Source of the DNA: Nageia nagi
Taxonomy: Eukaryota > Pinophyta
DNA length: 64,000 bases
Direction of reading: 5' to 3'
Assembly: GCA_050084985.1 (NCBI GenBank)
Contig: JBITNC010000001.1
Span: 50,902,001 to 50,966,000 of the forward strand
This document shows, one piece after another, positions 24,866 to 36,929 of this stretch (positions are counted from its first letter, which is position 1; the number at the start of each line of letters is the position of its first letter). The notes beneath the pieces are model-generated. The model made no database searches. It saw only the letters and a program-made list of their open reading frames with translations, and was not told where the DNA came from. The translations under genes and the position numbers were made by a program.

Positions 24866-27800
24866 ATGAGAAATTTCTTTGCACCTAAGCACATCCTTGA
24901 AGGTTCCAACTATGTTATTTGGGAATCAAGGATGAAAGTGGATCTTCAAGAACACAAGCTTTGGAAAACAATGAGTGAGAATCAAGTTTCCCAAATAGAA
25001 GCTAAAGCATTGGAGGTCTATAATAACAAGAATGAGTTAAAAAATTCTATGATATTTAGGGCAGTTTCAGATGAAGTTCTTCTCATGATTTTGACATCAA
25101 CATCTACAAAAGAAGCTTGGGATAGACTTAAGAAGATCTACCTTGGGTCTCAATTTTCTATGAGGTTTACTATCCTTCAAAAGGTCTTGCAATCTCATCA
25201 AAAGAAGGATGAAGGTGTGACAATCTACTTGAATAAGATCATTGATATAAGGAATCAACTTATGAGTTATAGGTGTAATTAGATCAATGATGAATTCATG
25301 GTGTTCATAATCTTACAAATACTCTCAACAAAATTCAATCACTTCATGATTATTATTGAGACTAAGCTTGATGATGAAGATAAAGTGTTCTCTTTAGAAA
25401 ATATTTCTAGAATCCTCTTGAAGCATGAAGAGACAATCAATAAGAAGGTGTTGATTTCTTCTCCAAAAGAGCAAAATGATTCTTTAGGTGCAACTAAGAT
25501 GACTCACTTAAAGAAAAAGTTCATAAATCATAAGAATACTCCTCATGCTAATCATAGGATAAATACAAAGAAGTATGACAATAATCATCATGATCACAAA
25601 GGCAAGTCAAACAAACCTCATATGCCTAAATAAAAGTTTGATGGAAATTGTAACTTTTACAGTCTTTATGGTAACAAAAAGAACCATTACTTCAATAAAA
25701 AGAGGGAGAAAAATGGCAGAGGTAAAGATAATGTGAGAAAATTCAAAGGAAAGAATAATAAGAAAGGTTTTTATATTTGTACTCTTTATTCCAAGTTACA
25801 TACTTTTTCAAATGATTGGGTAGTGGATTCGAGTTACACTAATCATATGAGTTTTGAAAGCAATAATTTTTGAAAACTTTCACAAACATAGGAAAGATGT
25901 AGTAGTAATAGGAGATAACTCTATGCTAGAAGCTCAAGCAATTGGTAGCATCTTGATGCATGGGAAGGTGATTGAAAATGTTGTTTTTGTGCCTAAGTAA
26001 GGGATGAATCTTTTGTCAATTATTCAAATTGCAATAAAGGGATATACCTTTGAGTTTGATTCAAAATCTTAGATTATAAGGAAGAGTTTGCCATATTGAT
26101 AAAAGGATTGGTTAAGAATGACCTTTACATAGTTGATCAAGTGCCTACAATGTTGTGCCTTTTCTCAAATATTTATTCTAAAGGTAACCTTTTCTATCAA
26201 CATTTAGTCACCTAAACCACAAGAGTATTCAACTAATGAAGGATTAAGATATTTTAAAAGGATTGACTCCTATTTCACCCTCCATTGGTATTTATGAAAA
26301 TTGCATCTTAGGGAGGATGAAAATGTAAAAATTTGAAAAAGATAAGGTAACTAGGGCATATCAACCTCTCTAATTGATTCACTCAGATTTGATGGGTCCT
26401 TTTCAAACTACATCTCTGGGAGGATTATCTTATGTCCTTGATTTTATTGATGACTTTAGTAGGATGAATTTTGGGTATCTACTAGAGCATAAAGATCCAA
26501 CCCTTGTTATGTTCAAGGAGTTCATGATCTTAGTCAAAAATCAAATTAATCTAAATATCAAGATTCTAAGGTCTAATAATGGAGTTGAATACATAAGCAA
26601 TGAGTTCAACAAATTTTGTGTAAAGCATGGATCAAAAGGTAGTTTACTATCCCTTATACTTCGTAATAGAATGGTGTAGAAAGGAATAATAGGACCATAA
26701 TGGAGATGGCTAGATGCATGATGGAAAATCTTCTTAAGTATTTATGGAGTGAAGATGTGAGCACTACTATCTACACCTTGAATAAATGTCCCACAAAATT
26801 AGTTGAAGGGAAAACTCCATACAAGGCATGGATAGTAAAGAAACCTAAGGGTTCTTGGATGTGAAGAATATTCTTCCATAATTTTTTAAAAAAGAAATAA
26901 GTTGGATAATAAGTTCAAAAAATACATATTTGTGGGATATAAAATTCAACATAAAGGGTATAGGCTCTACTCTTCTTCAGCAAAAATAATTTATATTTCA
27001 AGGGATGTCAATTTAAATGAGGTTCCTAATGACTCTTATTCAATAGAAGTATTTGAAGAATCTTTGAGAATTTCTAAGTGATTAGATATCTCTTTAGATA
27101 AGTCACCTCAAGAACAAAATTCTCCAACTAAGAGGATAACTAGAAGCATGACTTTGAATAAGTCTCTCCTTGCTAAAATCAACAATCATAATAAGCCTTC
27201 AACCTTTAAAGATATGTCTAAATATGCTTGTTGGATAAATGCCATGAATTTGGAATATGAGGTGCTTATGAAAATGGAACTTGCTACTTAGTTCTAGATT
27301 CATCATCAAAAAATGTAATTGGGAACAAGTGGATGTATAAGATCAAGTACAATTTAGAGGGTGAAATTGAGAAATATAAGGCAAGCTTGGTGGTTAAGGG
27401 TTTTGTTCAAAAGTATTTCATTAATTATGAGGAACCCAAGATGCACTAGTAGAAAAAAAGGCTACAATTGGATTAATCCTTGCCCTTTTAGCAGCTCAAG
27501 GTTAGAAGGTACTTCAGCTTGATGTAAAGAGTGCATTTCTTAATGGTGACTTAGATGTTGAAATCTTCATGAGTCAGCCAAAAGGGTTTATTATGCAATG
27601 AAAAGAGTCCCATGTGTGCAAGATAAAGAAGTATTTGGATGGAATTAAACAAGTACTAAGAGCATGAAACAAAAATATTTTAGTGTATTTTAAGACTCTT
27701 AGATTCTCCAAATGCTACTCAGATTTAGATCTTTATGTGCTCAATGAAGGAAAAGACTTGGTCTTAATTCTTATCTATGTGGATGATATTTTGATCATGG

Positions 27801-28705
27801 GGAATAATATGATGATCATAAATTAGTGCATAACTAAACTTAAGGTACAATATGAGATGACTGATCTTAGTCTCTTGCACTACTACCTTGGTATGCAAGT
27901 GTATCAATGTAATAATTATACCTACCTTATTCAGTCCAAATATGTCTCATATATTTGATAAAATTTTATAATGGAAGAGTGTAATACTATGGCTATTATT
28001 GTTTCTTTTGGATTCAAGCTTAAAACTAGCTCAAACTCTCAATTGGTAGATGTTAGAGTATAGGCAACTTATTGGCAGCTTCTTTATTTGACTGTATCTA
28101 GGTTATATATTTCCTATGTAGTGAATCTAATGGAAAGGTTTATGCACAAGGCCTATGTTGAGAATATTAATACTAATAAAAATATTTTGAGGTATATTAT
28201 AGGTACAAAGGATCTTACCCTCAAGTTTACCAAGTTATCTTCTTTTGTTCTCTTAGGGTTCTTTGATTTTGACTATGGGGGTGATAGAGATTATATGAAA
28301 TCCACTTCTACTTATGTGTTTAATATTGGATTAGGTGTTATCTCTTATTATTTAAATAAGTAGTCTACAGTCACTCTATCCACCTTAGAAGCAAAATATA
28401 GATCTATGATTCAGCTCAAGCATATTTTGAAAGAAATTGGGTATGAACAAATTGGCCCATCCTTGATATCTTTAGATAATCAGTTAGCCATTACTTTGCA
28501 AAATAATCTTATGTTACATAAGAGAACAAAATACATCAAAATACAAACCTATTTCATCAAAAACAAAGTTTTGGATGTCACCTTGTAGCTTCAATATTAT
28601 CCATAAAAAAACTTCATTGATTTATTCACTAAGCCCCTTTCAGACACTCAGTTTTGCAAGATTCAAGGGTCTTTTCATCTAGTGAAGTTATGCTTATGGT
28701 GGAAT
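24866..28705 (+). pseudogene. Decayed copia gag-pol polyprotein of element A
   Basis: Gag begins MRNFFAPKHILEGSNYVIWE and runs to about 25633, continuous except for a TAG at 25280. A knuckle region (CNFYSLYGNKKNHYF, about 25650) has lost most of its Cys/His. The protease motif is DSSYTNHM (DSG changed to DSS). The integrase core (26374-26679) keeps HSDLMGP but has RSNNGVEY, so the second catalytic Asp is Asn. RT (about 27400-27960) has QLDVKSAFLNGDLD and IYVDDILI. RNase H follows (28088-28600). There are many stops and at least three frameshifts. A TGA at 27079-27081 falls in the same column as TAG stops in B and E1. Replication-dead. Confidence 0.9.
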
Positions 28706-28799
28706 AAAGTTTGAATTATTAGCAAATTCATTTTTTGTGATGAAAAATTCATCCCTACAATGATATTTTGGTTGTACAATATTGATCTTTTTGTACACT

Positions 28800-28985
28800 T
28801 TTGTTTTTGATTCTTTATGTGTGAGGAACTAGTATGTGCATGTTGGTGTTGTTTAGTTATCCACATGAGAGAACTTGTTTGTGCACTTATTGCATTGTTT
28901 ATTTATCCATGTATGAGGAACTAGTATGTAAATGATGGCATTATTTAGTTATTCATGTGTGATAAACTGGTATATGCATGACTAG
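28800..28985 (+). repeat. Tandem repeat in the 3' UTR of copia A
   Basis: Three to four units of about 55 bp containing 'gtgaggaactagtatgtgca' and 'ttgtttagttatccat'. It matches the reverse complement of the E1 array (180-500). The short minus-strand frame 28675-28866 crossing it is not a gene. Confidence 0.8.
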
Positions 28986-29470
28986 ATGTATATCCTCTTT
29001 TTTGATAATAATGATCAACACATGTGTTTTTATAAAATAGGTAAGTATGAGTTTGCTTGGCATCTTTGTGATGACTTATAGTGCACCATTTGATTAGTTT
29101 ATGGATGGTATTATTTGATTCATTTGTATTAATTTGATATGAATATATGATACATATAATTTATATTATGTATGATTTGCTTTTACTTTACAGATTTCTT
29201 CTTCAGATTGCAGGTTACTTACTTTGAGTATGTAGGCTTATATTATCAAATTCTTATTGAATACTACTTCTTATACATTGAAATAATTTATGGTTGATGG
29301 TTATTGTATTGTAAATTTTTTGTTAAAATGGTTAAGTAGTTGACCCTTATCTAGGATCTATTACTTCTCAATATGTAATGTTCTTATCTCATATTGAATC
29401 TATTATGGAGAAGAACTACTTTAATTTATTTCTATCACTATCTTCTCTACTCTCTACCTAATATTGCATT
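28986..29470 (+). other. Rest of the copia A 3' UTR
   Basis: AT-rich tail between the tandem array and the polypurine tract. Nothing coding. Its layout mirrors 30325-30800 of B in opposite orientation, for example 'gatgacttatagtgcaccat' here and the reverse complement in B near 30722. Confidence 0.6.
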
Positions 29471-29479
29471 AAGGGGAAG
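29471..29479 (+). promoter_or_regulatory. Polypurine tract of copia A
   Basis: AAGGGGAAG immediately before TGTTAGAA of the 3' LTR; primer for plus-strand DNA synthesis. Confidence 0.9.
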
Positions 29480-29822
29480 TGTTAGAATTTATAATGCATT
29501 ATTGTTTGGTATCTAAAATGTCTTTCACTTAATTCATCTAAATACTAAAAGTATTTATAAATACCATTTAGTATTTAGAGAATTAAATAAGTACAACTTG
29601 ACCATTCTTACCACATGTAAACCTTGGGTAAAAAGGTGAGCTAAAGTGGGGTTCTATCCTATAAATAGAGGGATTGGATTTATTGTAAATACACTTAAAT
29701 AGAGAAAATTTATGCTCATACTTTATAGGTTGATAGGATGGGAGAAAGGTTGTAAGCATTGTAAGAATTATCTTTGAGAAGTAAATATTTTGAGTTAAAG
29801 TGGAGTGCTCTCACCTTGAGAG
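29480..29822 (+). mobile_element. 3' LTR of copia A, left part
   Basis: Aligns with 22559-22900. It begins TGTTAGAATTT and breaks at ...ccttgagag where copia B is inserted. The remainder is at 39241-39375. Confidence 0.92.
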
Positions 29823-30324
29823 TGAGAGAATTAGCACTACTCTAATTCCCAAGGTCCAAGACTATAGAAAGCTCAATCACATTCAACATGCAACATCTAC
29901 AAGCTACTAACACATTCACACAATATGACACCAATATAATGTGGTTCCTCCCTCCTTGGGAGTACATCCACAACTAGTTCTCTATTCTCAATCTATGCCT
30001 CTCTTACAACTATTCTCTTGCTCTCTCCTACACAACCTAGTAGAGTAATCTTACTCCAAAACTTAGATGTGTTTACAAGAGGAGAGGCCCTCTATTTATA
30101 GCTTGAGAGCACCTCCCTAACCTCCCTTTAACCCAAGGGTAAGGTTAGGGTTACAATAAATGTGTGACCTAACTTTAACCTACCAACTAACCCATGGTTA
30201 GGTCAAAGTCCACACATAATAAAGAATTCAATTAATCCCTTAAGGTATCTACATATCCTTTAAGTGATTAATTGAACTTACAAGGAGTTTAGATATTCAC
30301 AATATTTCATTACAAATTCTAACA
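29823..30324 (-). mobile_element. 3' LTR of copia B
   Basis: 502 bp. Plus strand runs TGAGAGAATTAG... to ...AATTCTAACA, so the minus strand gives the TG...CA form with TGTTAGAATT and AATTCTCTCA ends. TATAAATA lies at 30093-30100 (minus). Confidence 0.96.
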
Positions 30325-30336
30325 CTCCCCCTTAAT
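30325..30336 (-). promoter_or_regulatory. Polypurine tract of copia B
   Basis: Minus strand CATTAAGGGGGAG directly abuts TGTTAGAA of the 3' LTR. It resembles the copia A tract. Confidence 0.92.
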
Positions 30337-30804
30337 GCAATATTGGGATAGAGCGTAGAAGAAAGAAGAGAGAGAGTAAGAGAGAGTTATCCTCCATAGA
30401 GATACAAGTGGAGATGAGAACATTTACATATTTGAGAATCTTTTTTTTTTTGAGAACTAGTATGAGACTCACTACATTACCATTTGACAAAATGGTTTAC
30501 AATACAATCATTAACCACAACTGGTTTCACTATACATAGTAGTCGATCAACTTTAAGCTGACATGTGAGTCTCCATGATCTTGCTTTCACAAGGTGAGTA
30601 ACCTGCATTTCTAAAGAAGATCCTACATGCTACAAGCAACTCATGAACAAAATCAGTTAGATGCATCATATATTCAAATAAGAGAATTAAATAATGCTAT
30701 CTTATAAATAACTGATTAATGGTGCACTATAAGTCATCACGGAGATGCCAAGCCATCACTCATAGTCACCTGTTGTATATAGAAATGTGTTGATTATTAA
30801 TAGA
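30337..30804 (-). other. Rest of the copia B 3' UTR
   Basis: Non-coding stretch between the polypurine tract and the tandem array. Contains a short purine run (agagagagagtaagagagag, about 30363-30385). Parts match the tails of copia A and E1, such as the 'ggtgcactataagtcat' segment (30721). Confidence 0.7.
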
Positions 30805-31203
30805 GCATAAAAATTGTACAATGAGTTTCTCATGCAGAGCAAACTCACCATGGAGGTATAGAATGTACAACAAGTTCATCACGTAGAGTGAACTTACCAT
30901 GGAGGTATATTAATTATATGCTCAAAAATTGTACAATGAGTTTCTCACATAGAGCAAACTCACCATGGAGGTATAGAGCATAAAAATTATACAACGAGTT
31001 TCTCACGTAGAGCAAACTCACCACGGAGGTATAGAATGTACAACAAGTTTGTCATGCAGAGCGAACTTACCACAGAGGTATATTAATTATATGCTCAAAA
31101 ATTGTACAATGAGTTTCTCATGTAGAGTAAACTCACCACGGAGGTATAAAATGTACAACAAGTTTTTCATGTAGAGCAAACTTACCACGGAGGTATATCA
31201 TAA
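30805..31203 (-). repeat. Tandem repeat in the 3' UTR of copia B
   Basis: About eight units of 45-65 bp sharing 'agagcaaactcaccatggag' and 'acaa.gagtttctcacgtag'. Two unit types alternate: one ends in gtatagaatgt, the other in gtatattaattatatgctc, giving a higher-order period near 130-150 bp. The unit sequence differs from the E1/A array, although it sits at the same place in the element. Confidence 0.9.
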
Positions 31204-31213
31204 TCAACACAGG

Positions 31214-34200
31214 CTATACAACAACAAAAGAGCCTCTTAGAGGTGAAGTTGTCATCATTAACAAAGGTTCAAACTTCACTCCCCTTGAGGGAAACTTCAC
31301 CAACCCGAGAGAATCCCTAAGCTTACTGAACTGAGCTTCAGGAAGGGGCTTGGTGAATAGATCAACGAAGTTTTCAGTAGATGGACAATACTCCAAGCAT
31401 ATGATGTCATCTAGAACCTTCTCCTTGATAAAATGGGCTTGGATTTCCACATGTTTGGTTTTCTGATGGAACATAGAATTCTTAGCCAAAGAGATAATCG
31501 ATTGATTATCTGAAGAAATAAGAGATGGGCCATTTTGCTTATACCCAATTTCATTTAGAAGATGCCTTAGCCAAATAGCTTCTTAGGTAGCAACAGACAT
31601 GGCTTGATATTCAGCTTTGGTGGTAGAAAGAGTCATAGTAGGTTGCTTCTTGGAAGCCCAAGAGATAGCACCTGAACCAATGTTGAACACATATGCAGAG
31701 GTTGATTTTCTGTCATCTCTATCTCCCCCATAATCAGAATCTGAGAACCCTGAGAGAATAATTGAGGGCACTTTGGAATACTTAAGAGCAAGATCCTTTG
31801 TCCCTGCCACATACCTCAAGATTTGCTTCATAGCATTGAGGTGTTCAACATATGGTTTTTGCATGAATCATGCCATCAGATTCACTACAAAGGTAATATC
31901 AGGATGAGAGATAGTCAGATACAGAAGACTATCGATCAATTGCCTATAAGATGTAGCATCAGCCAACTGAGAATCTGAGCTCAGTGATACAATGATTCTA
32001 GGAGAAATAGGTATTGCAGCATATCTACACTCCTCCATTCCAAACTTTTGCAAGATGTATGATATATACTTAGATTGACTAAGATAAGTACAATCTTTGT
32101 GTTGGTATACTTGCATTCCAAGATAGTAATGCAATAGACCTAGATCAGTCATTTCAAATGTTGCCTTCAGTTTGGATATGCACTCTTGGATGATTTCAAT
32201 ATTGTTTCCTGTTATAAGAAGATCATCCACATAAAGGAGAATTAAGACCACATCTTTTCCTTGATTAAGTACATAGAGATCTGAGTCAGAGAAGCACTTG
32301 GAAAAACCAATATCTGCAAAGAATCCTAAAATTTTCTTGTACCATGCTCTAGGTGCTTGTTTAAGTCCATACAAAGACTTCTTTAGCTTGCACACAAGAG
32401 ACTCTTTTCCTTCTGGAATAAATCCTTCTGGTTGATTCATGTAGATTTCAACATCCAAGTCACCATTGAGAAATGCACTCTTGACATCAAGTTGAAAAAC
32501 TTTCCAACCTTGAGCTACAGAAAGAGCAAGGATTATCCTGACAGTAGGCATCTTGGCCACAGGAGCAAAGGTTTCCTCATAATCAATACCATATTTCTGA
32601 GCGAATCCTTTGGCCACTAACCTTGCTTTGTATTTTTCAACTTCTCCATCAGAATTGTACTTGACCTTGTAAATCCATTTATTTCCAATCACATTTTTCT
32701 CATTGGGATAAGGAACCAAATCCCAAGTTTCATTTTTCATGAGTGCCTCATACTCAACTTTCATAGCTTCCATCCAACATTCTCGCTTGGAAGCTTCTTT
32801 GAATGTTGATGACTCATTCATATTATCAATTTTGGCAAATAAGGATTTATTCAAGGTCATACTTGTAAATCTCTGAGCTGAAGAATTTTGCTCTTGTGGT
32901 GACTTCCCTACATGATCATCCAACTAGTTAGGTGCAGGCATAGAATCTTTTGAATCAGACACCTCAGCATGAGAAGTCGTATCCTCAAGAAGTTCATTGA
33001 ACTTGACATCCCTAGAAACAAAGACTATTTTATGGGATGAGGAGTAGAGCCTGTAACCTCTATGCTGATTATCATACCCCACAAAGATGCATTTTTCTGA
33101 TCTTTTGTCTAGCTTCTTTCTTTTATCTGAGGTAATGAAGGCAAATGCATCACATCTAAAGACCTTGAAGTGTGAGATGTTAGGTTTCTTTCCTGTCCAT
33201 GCTTCATATAGAGTTTTTCCTTCAACTGCTTTAGTAGGACACCTATTTAGGGTGTGAATAGCAGTGTGAATAGCTTCTCCCCATAAGAAACTAGGAAGGT
33301 TACCCAACATGCATCTTGCCATTTCCATAATGGTGTGATTCTTTCTTTCAGTAACTCCATTTTGCTGAGGGGTGTATGGGATTGTGAATTGCTGCTTGAT
33401 CCCATGTTTAACACAATAATCATTAAACTCATTGCTATTATATTCACCCCCATTATCAGATCTCAGCATTTTGATCTTAAAATTAGTTTAATTTTCAACA
33501 AGTACCTTGAAGTCTTTAAATCGATCAAAAGTTTGATCCTTGTGCTCAAGTAGATAACCAAATGTCATCCTACTGAAGTCATCAATGAAGGTTAGAACAT
33601 AAGAAGCTCCCCCTAGAGACTTAGTCTGAAATGGACCCATCAAATCTGAATGCACAAGCTGAAGAGGATGAGTAGCCCAAGTTGCCTTATCCTTTTCAAA
33701 CTTTTGCCTATTCATCTTTCCAAGAATGCACCTTTCATAAAGACCAATTATGGGTGAAATATTAGGTAAACCTTCCACAAGTTCTTGATTTTTCATATCT
33801 TGAATACTCTTGTGGTTAAGGTGCCCTAATCATTGATGCCAAAGATTACCTTTTGAACACACATTTGTAGCAAGACAAATCTTTGAAGGTACTTGATCCA
33901 CAATATAAAGGTCATTCTTTACTGATCCTTTCATCAAAGTGGCAAGTCCTTTCTTAACACACCAGGAGTGTGAGGTAAAATCAAATGAGCATCCTATCCT
34001 TGTAATCTGAATTACAGAGATAAGATTCATCCTTAGCTTAGGCACATAAAAGACATTATCAAGCGCCTTTCCATGAATCTTCACATTCCCTATTCCTTGA
34101 ACATTAAGGACTGTATTATCACCTATCACAACTGTATCCTTGTTGTACTTATGAAAATTTTCAAACTTATCCTTTTCATAACACATGTGATTAGTGCATC

Positions 34201-35161
34201 CTGAATCAATAATCCAATCATTTGAAATAGTTTGAGTCATTGAGTAGTAGGCAATAGAAGCAACATGCTTGTTCTTCTTTTTATTATTGAAATTTCTCAC
34301 ATTTGCATTTCCTTTGCCTTTTTGAGCAAATTTATTTTTGCGACAATCATACTCTTTGTGCCCAAAGATGCCACAAAAGTTACAATTCCCATCAAACTTT
34401 TCCTACGGTGTTGGTTTGCTTGATCCAACTTTGTCATTTCTTTGCTTGAAGTTGCTGTGCTTCTTGATGGTAGATGAGGATTTGTTGTCTTTGAATTTAT
34501 AATGTTTGAACATCTTCTTGAAAGGAGTTTTGGTTGCTCCTAGAGCAATGCTATTATCCTTTAGAGAAATGTTCAACATTTTCTTGTTCAAAGTTTCCTC
34601 ATGCTTCAGAAGGAGTCTAGAAAGATTGTCAAGGGAGATAACATCTTCTTCATCATCGAGCCTAGTCTCCATAACTGTGACAAAGTTACTAAACTTTGTA
34701 GAGAGGCTTTGAAGAATAATGAAGACCATGAACTCATCATTGATCCAATTGCACCCACAACCAACCAGTTGTGTCCTGAGGTTAATGATTTTGTTCAAGT
34801 AGATTGAGGCACTTTCATCTTCTCCTTGACGATACTGCAACAACTTTTGTAGAATGGTGAACCTTCTTGAAAATTTAGACCCAAGGTAAATTTTCTTTAG
34901 TCTATCCCAAGCTTCTTTTTCTGATGTCGAGGAAGAAATCATGAGAAGGATGTCATCTAAAACTGCACGATAGATCATTGAGGTTGCTAACTCATTCTTT
35001 GAGTTGTAAATTTCAAGGGCCTTCTCATCTGTAGGAGCAACTAGATCTTCATTTACTATCTACCATAGCTTCCTTGCCTGTAACTAGCTCTCATACGAGG
35101 TTCCCATATGCTGTAGTTGGAACCGTCGAGTATGTGCTTGGGTATGAAGGTTTCAACCATT
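31214..35161 (-). pseudogene. Copia B gag-pol polyprotein, one frame with eight stops
   Basis: From the ATG at 35161 (MVETFIPKHILDGSNY) to the stop at 31214 is exactly 1,316 codons in one net frame. Gag covers about 35161-34400. A CCHC knuckle (CNFCGIFGHKEYDC) lies near 34386-34345. The protease motif is DSGCTNHM near 34205. Integrase D-D-E is intact: Asp in HSDLMGP (33646), Asp in RSDNGGEY (33457), Glu in GVTERKN (33349), with D-35-E spacing. RT has QLDVKSAFLNGDLD and YVDD (about 32233-32222). RNase H covers about 31800-31400. In-frame stops are at 35084, 35060, 34403, 33830, 33488, 32924, 31868 and 31583 (lower coordinates). Most are one C-to-T step from Gln or Arg codons. The first sits between two compensating one-base indels. 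All catalytic motifs are preserved, yet no full-length product is possible without readthrough. Confidence 0.95.
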
Positions 35162-36010
35162 ATATGTACAAAAAATAAATATGCAATAAGAATGCAAATT
35201 TTACAAGTTTCCATCTATACAAATCAAACATAAGTAAACATGTCCCACATGTGCAAACTTATAACCACGATCTGTAGAGGAATAAAGTTGGGGTTGTTTT
35301 CTTGTGTAGAATTAGGCCTTCACCTGGATGCCCACAAGGTGGAGCCCAGGTACTACCAATCCTCAACCAGTTCACCTTGGTCAGTAATATACTCTTACAA
35401 GGAGAAGTACCAACTATTTTCCAAGGATCCAACGTATCTTGGACCGACCATTTTAATTATCTTGATTAAGGTTTTTAGTTTTCCTCCTAGGTTATCAGGA
35501 TAATCCCTAAATGGACGTGCAGACATGTGGTATCACTACACACATGCCTATCCACCTAATAGAGTTATGTCCAATCCAACAGAGGTCTTAGGGGCAATTA
35601 AGATAGAATTACCACCACTCGGTTCTTCAGACTAAAAGGGCTCTAGTCTGCACTGTCCTCACCTTGTGGCTCCCCAAACAAGTCATGTTGTGGAAGAATA
35701 CATGCGGATGTGTTCATTTTAGGGGTTACTTTAAATATTTGCATTTTTGCAAGTATAAGCAAATTGTGCAAAAATATAAAGTAAAGTAAAATTGCATCAT
35801 CCACACGAGCTTGAAAAACCTTAAAAAAGTCCAATGGGTTTTGTACTAACCCCTAAAGGACTTTTACATTTTGTATATTTTGCTCAATTTATTCAAGTAC
35901 TTAATGAATTAAATAAAAGAACTAAGTCCTACTTAGTATTTAATTCATAACATGCATTGTTCCATGACTTAAAAAAAAATTTAAGTCCTAAGCATGTTTT
36001 ATTCTTCAAA

Positions 36011-36170
36011 CAAGATAAAGATACATGCATCATAAGTCTAGCATGCAATATCTAGATAAGGTTTACAAGATAAAGAGACATGCATCATAAGTCTAGCATG
36101 CAATATCTAGATAAGGTTTACAAGATAAAGAGACATGCATCACAAGTCTAGCATCTAGATAAAATTTAAG
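36011..36170. repeat. 55-bp tandem repeat, about three copies
   Basis: Units start at 36011, 36066 and 36121 with 'caagataaag' followed by 'acatgcatcataagtctagc'. The first two differ by one base. The third has lost part of the 'atgcaatat' segment. The E1 leader lacks it, so the expansion is recent. Confidence 0.95.
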
Positions 36171-36929
36171 TAAAAATTATACGAATTCCCCCCTTTTCAC
36201 TTAAAGTTTTATCCATTAAAAAAATTGTATGCTAAGACTTGTCTTATAAGTATGTATTTTAAGTAAAAATTTTCCCTTATTTACTTAAAAAAAAGAGCAT
36301 GCTTAGGCTAAATTACTATGCTTAAAAAAATGCTAAGAGGTTAGCATTAAAAAATTGCATGTGTACTTTTAGTAATTTAAACATGTGATTTTGAGTAAAA
36401 TATTAGAAATATTCTAAGTACTCCTAAGTCCATTTAATGGGAGCAATTAACTTGTAAGCAAGTAAGTAAAATAAATGCCTAAGAAGTATATGTGTGCAAG
36501 TTGTAAGAGGAGACCCATACCCCTACTTTATGCATTTTAATGCTTCTTTTACTTCAAGCACTCTAAAATACTTCAAGTCAAAAAAAATAAATGCATATAG
36601 GTAAAGTAGTGATGGCAACCCTTCCCTTACCAAGAAGGAGTATACGTTGCCTTTTGGGAGTAGTCAACAAAAAATTAATGCTCAAGGGGTTTGGTTGGGT
36701 TCTTAAGACTTAGGTGGTGAAACAAATTAAATCCCCTTTCTACTTGGTAAAAACAAAATTAAATGCAAGTTAGTACTTAAAAAAGACCCCCCCCCTTTTT
36801 CTTCTACCAAGAAGAGCGCGTTGCTTGTGGAGGAGCATAGAAGGTAGCCTCCTTTTTGGAAAACTTTTACCCAAGGTTTGACTTCATAATTAATGCTTGC
36901 ATTTATTTCAATTGTAAGGAGAAGCTTAA

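Noticed and set aside
28675-28866. 63-codon minus-strand frame (His/Gln/Asn-rich)
   Set aside because: Antisense to the polyprotein end and the 3' UTR tandem repeat of copia A.
35240-35503. 87-codon plus-strand frame in the copia B leader
   Set aside because: Leader sequence shared with E1 (around 4780-5050), where the frame is not kept. No known domain.
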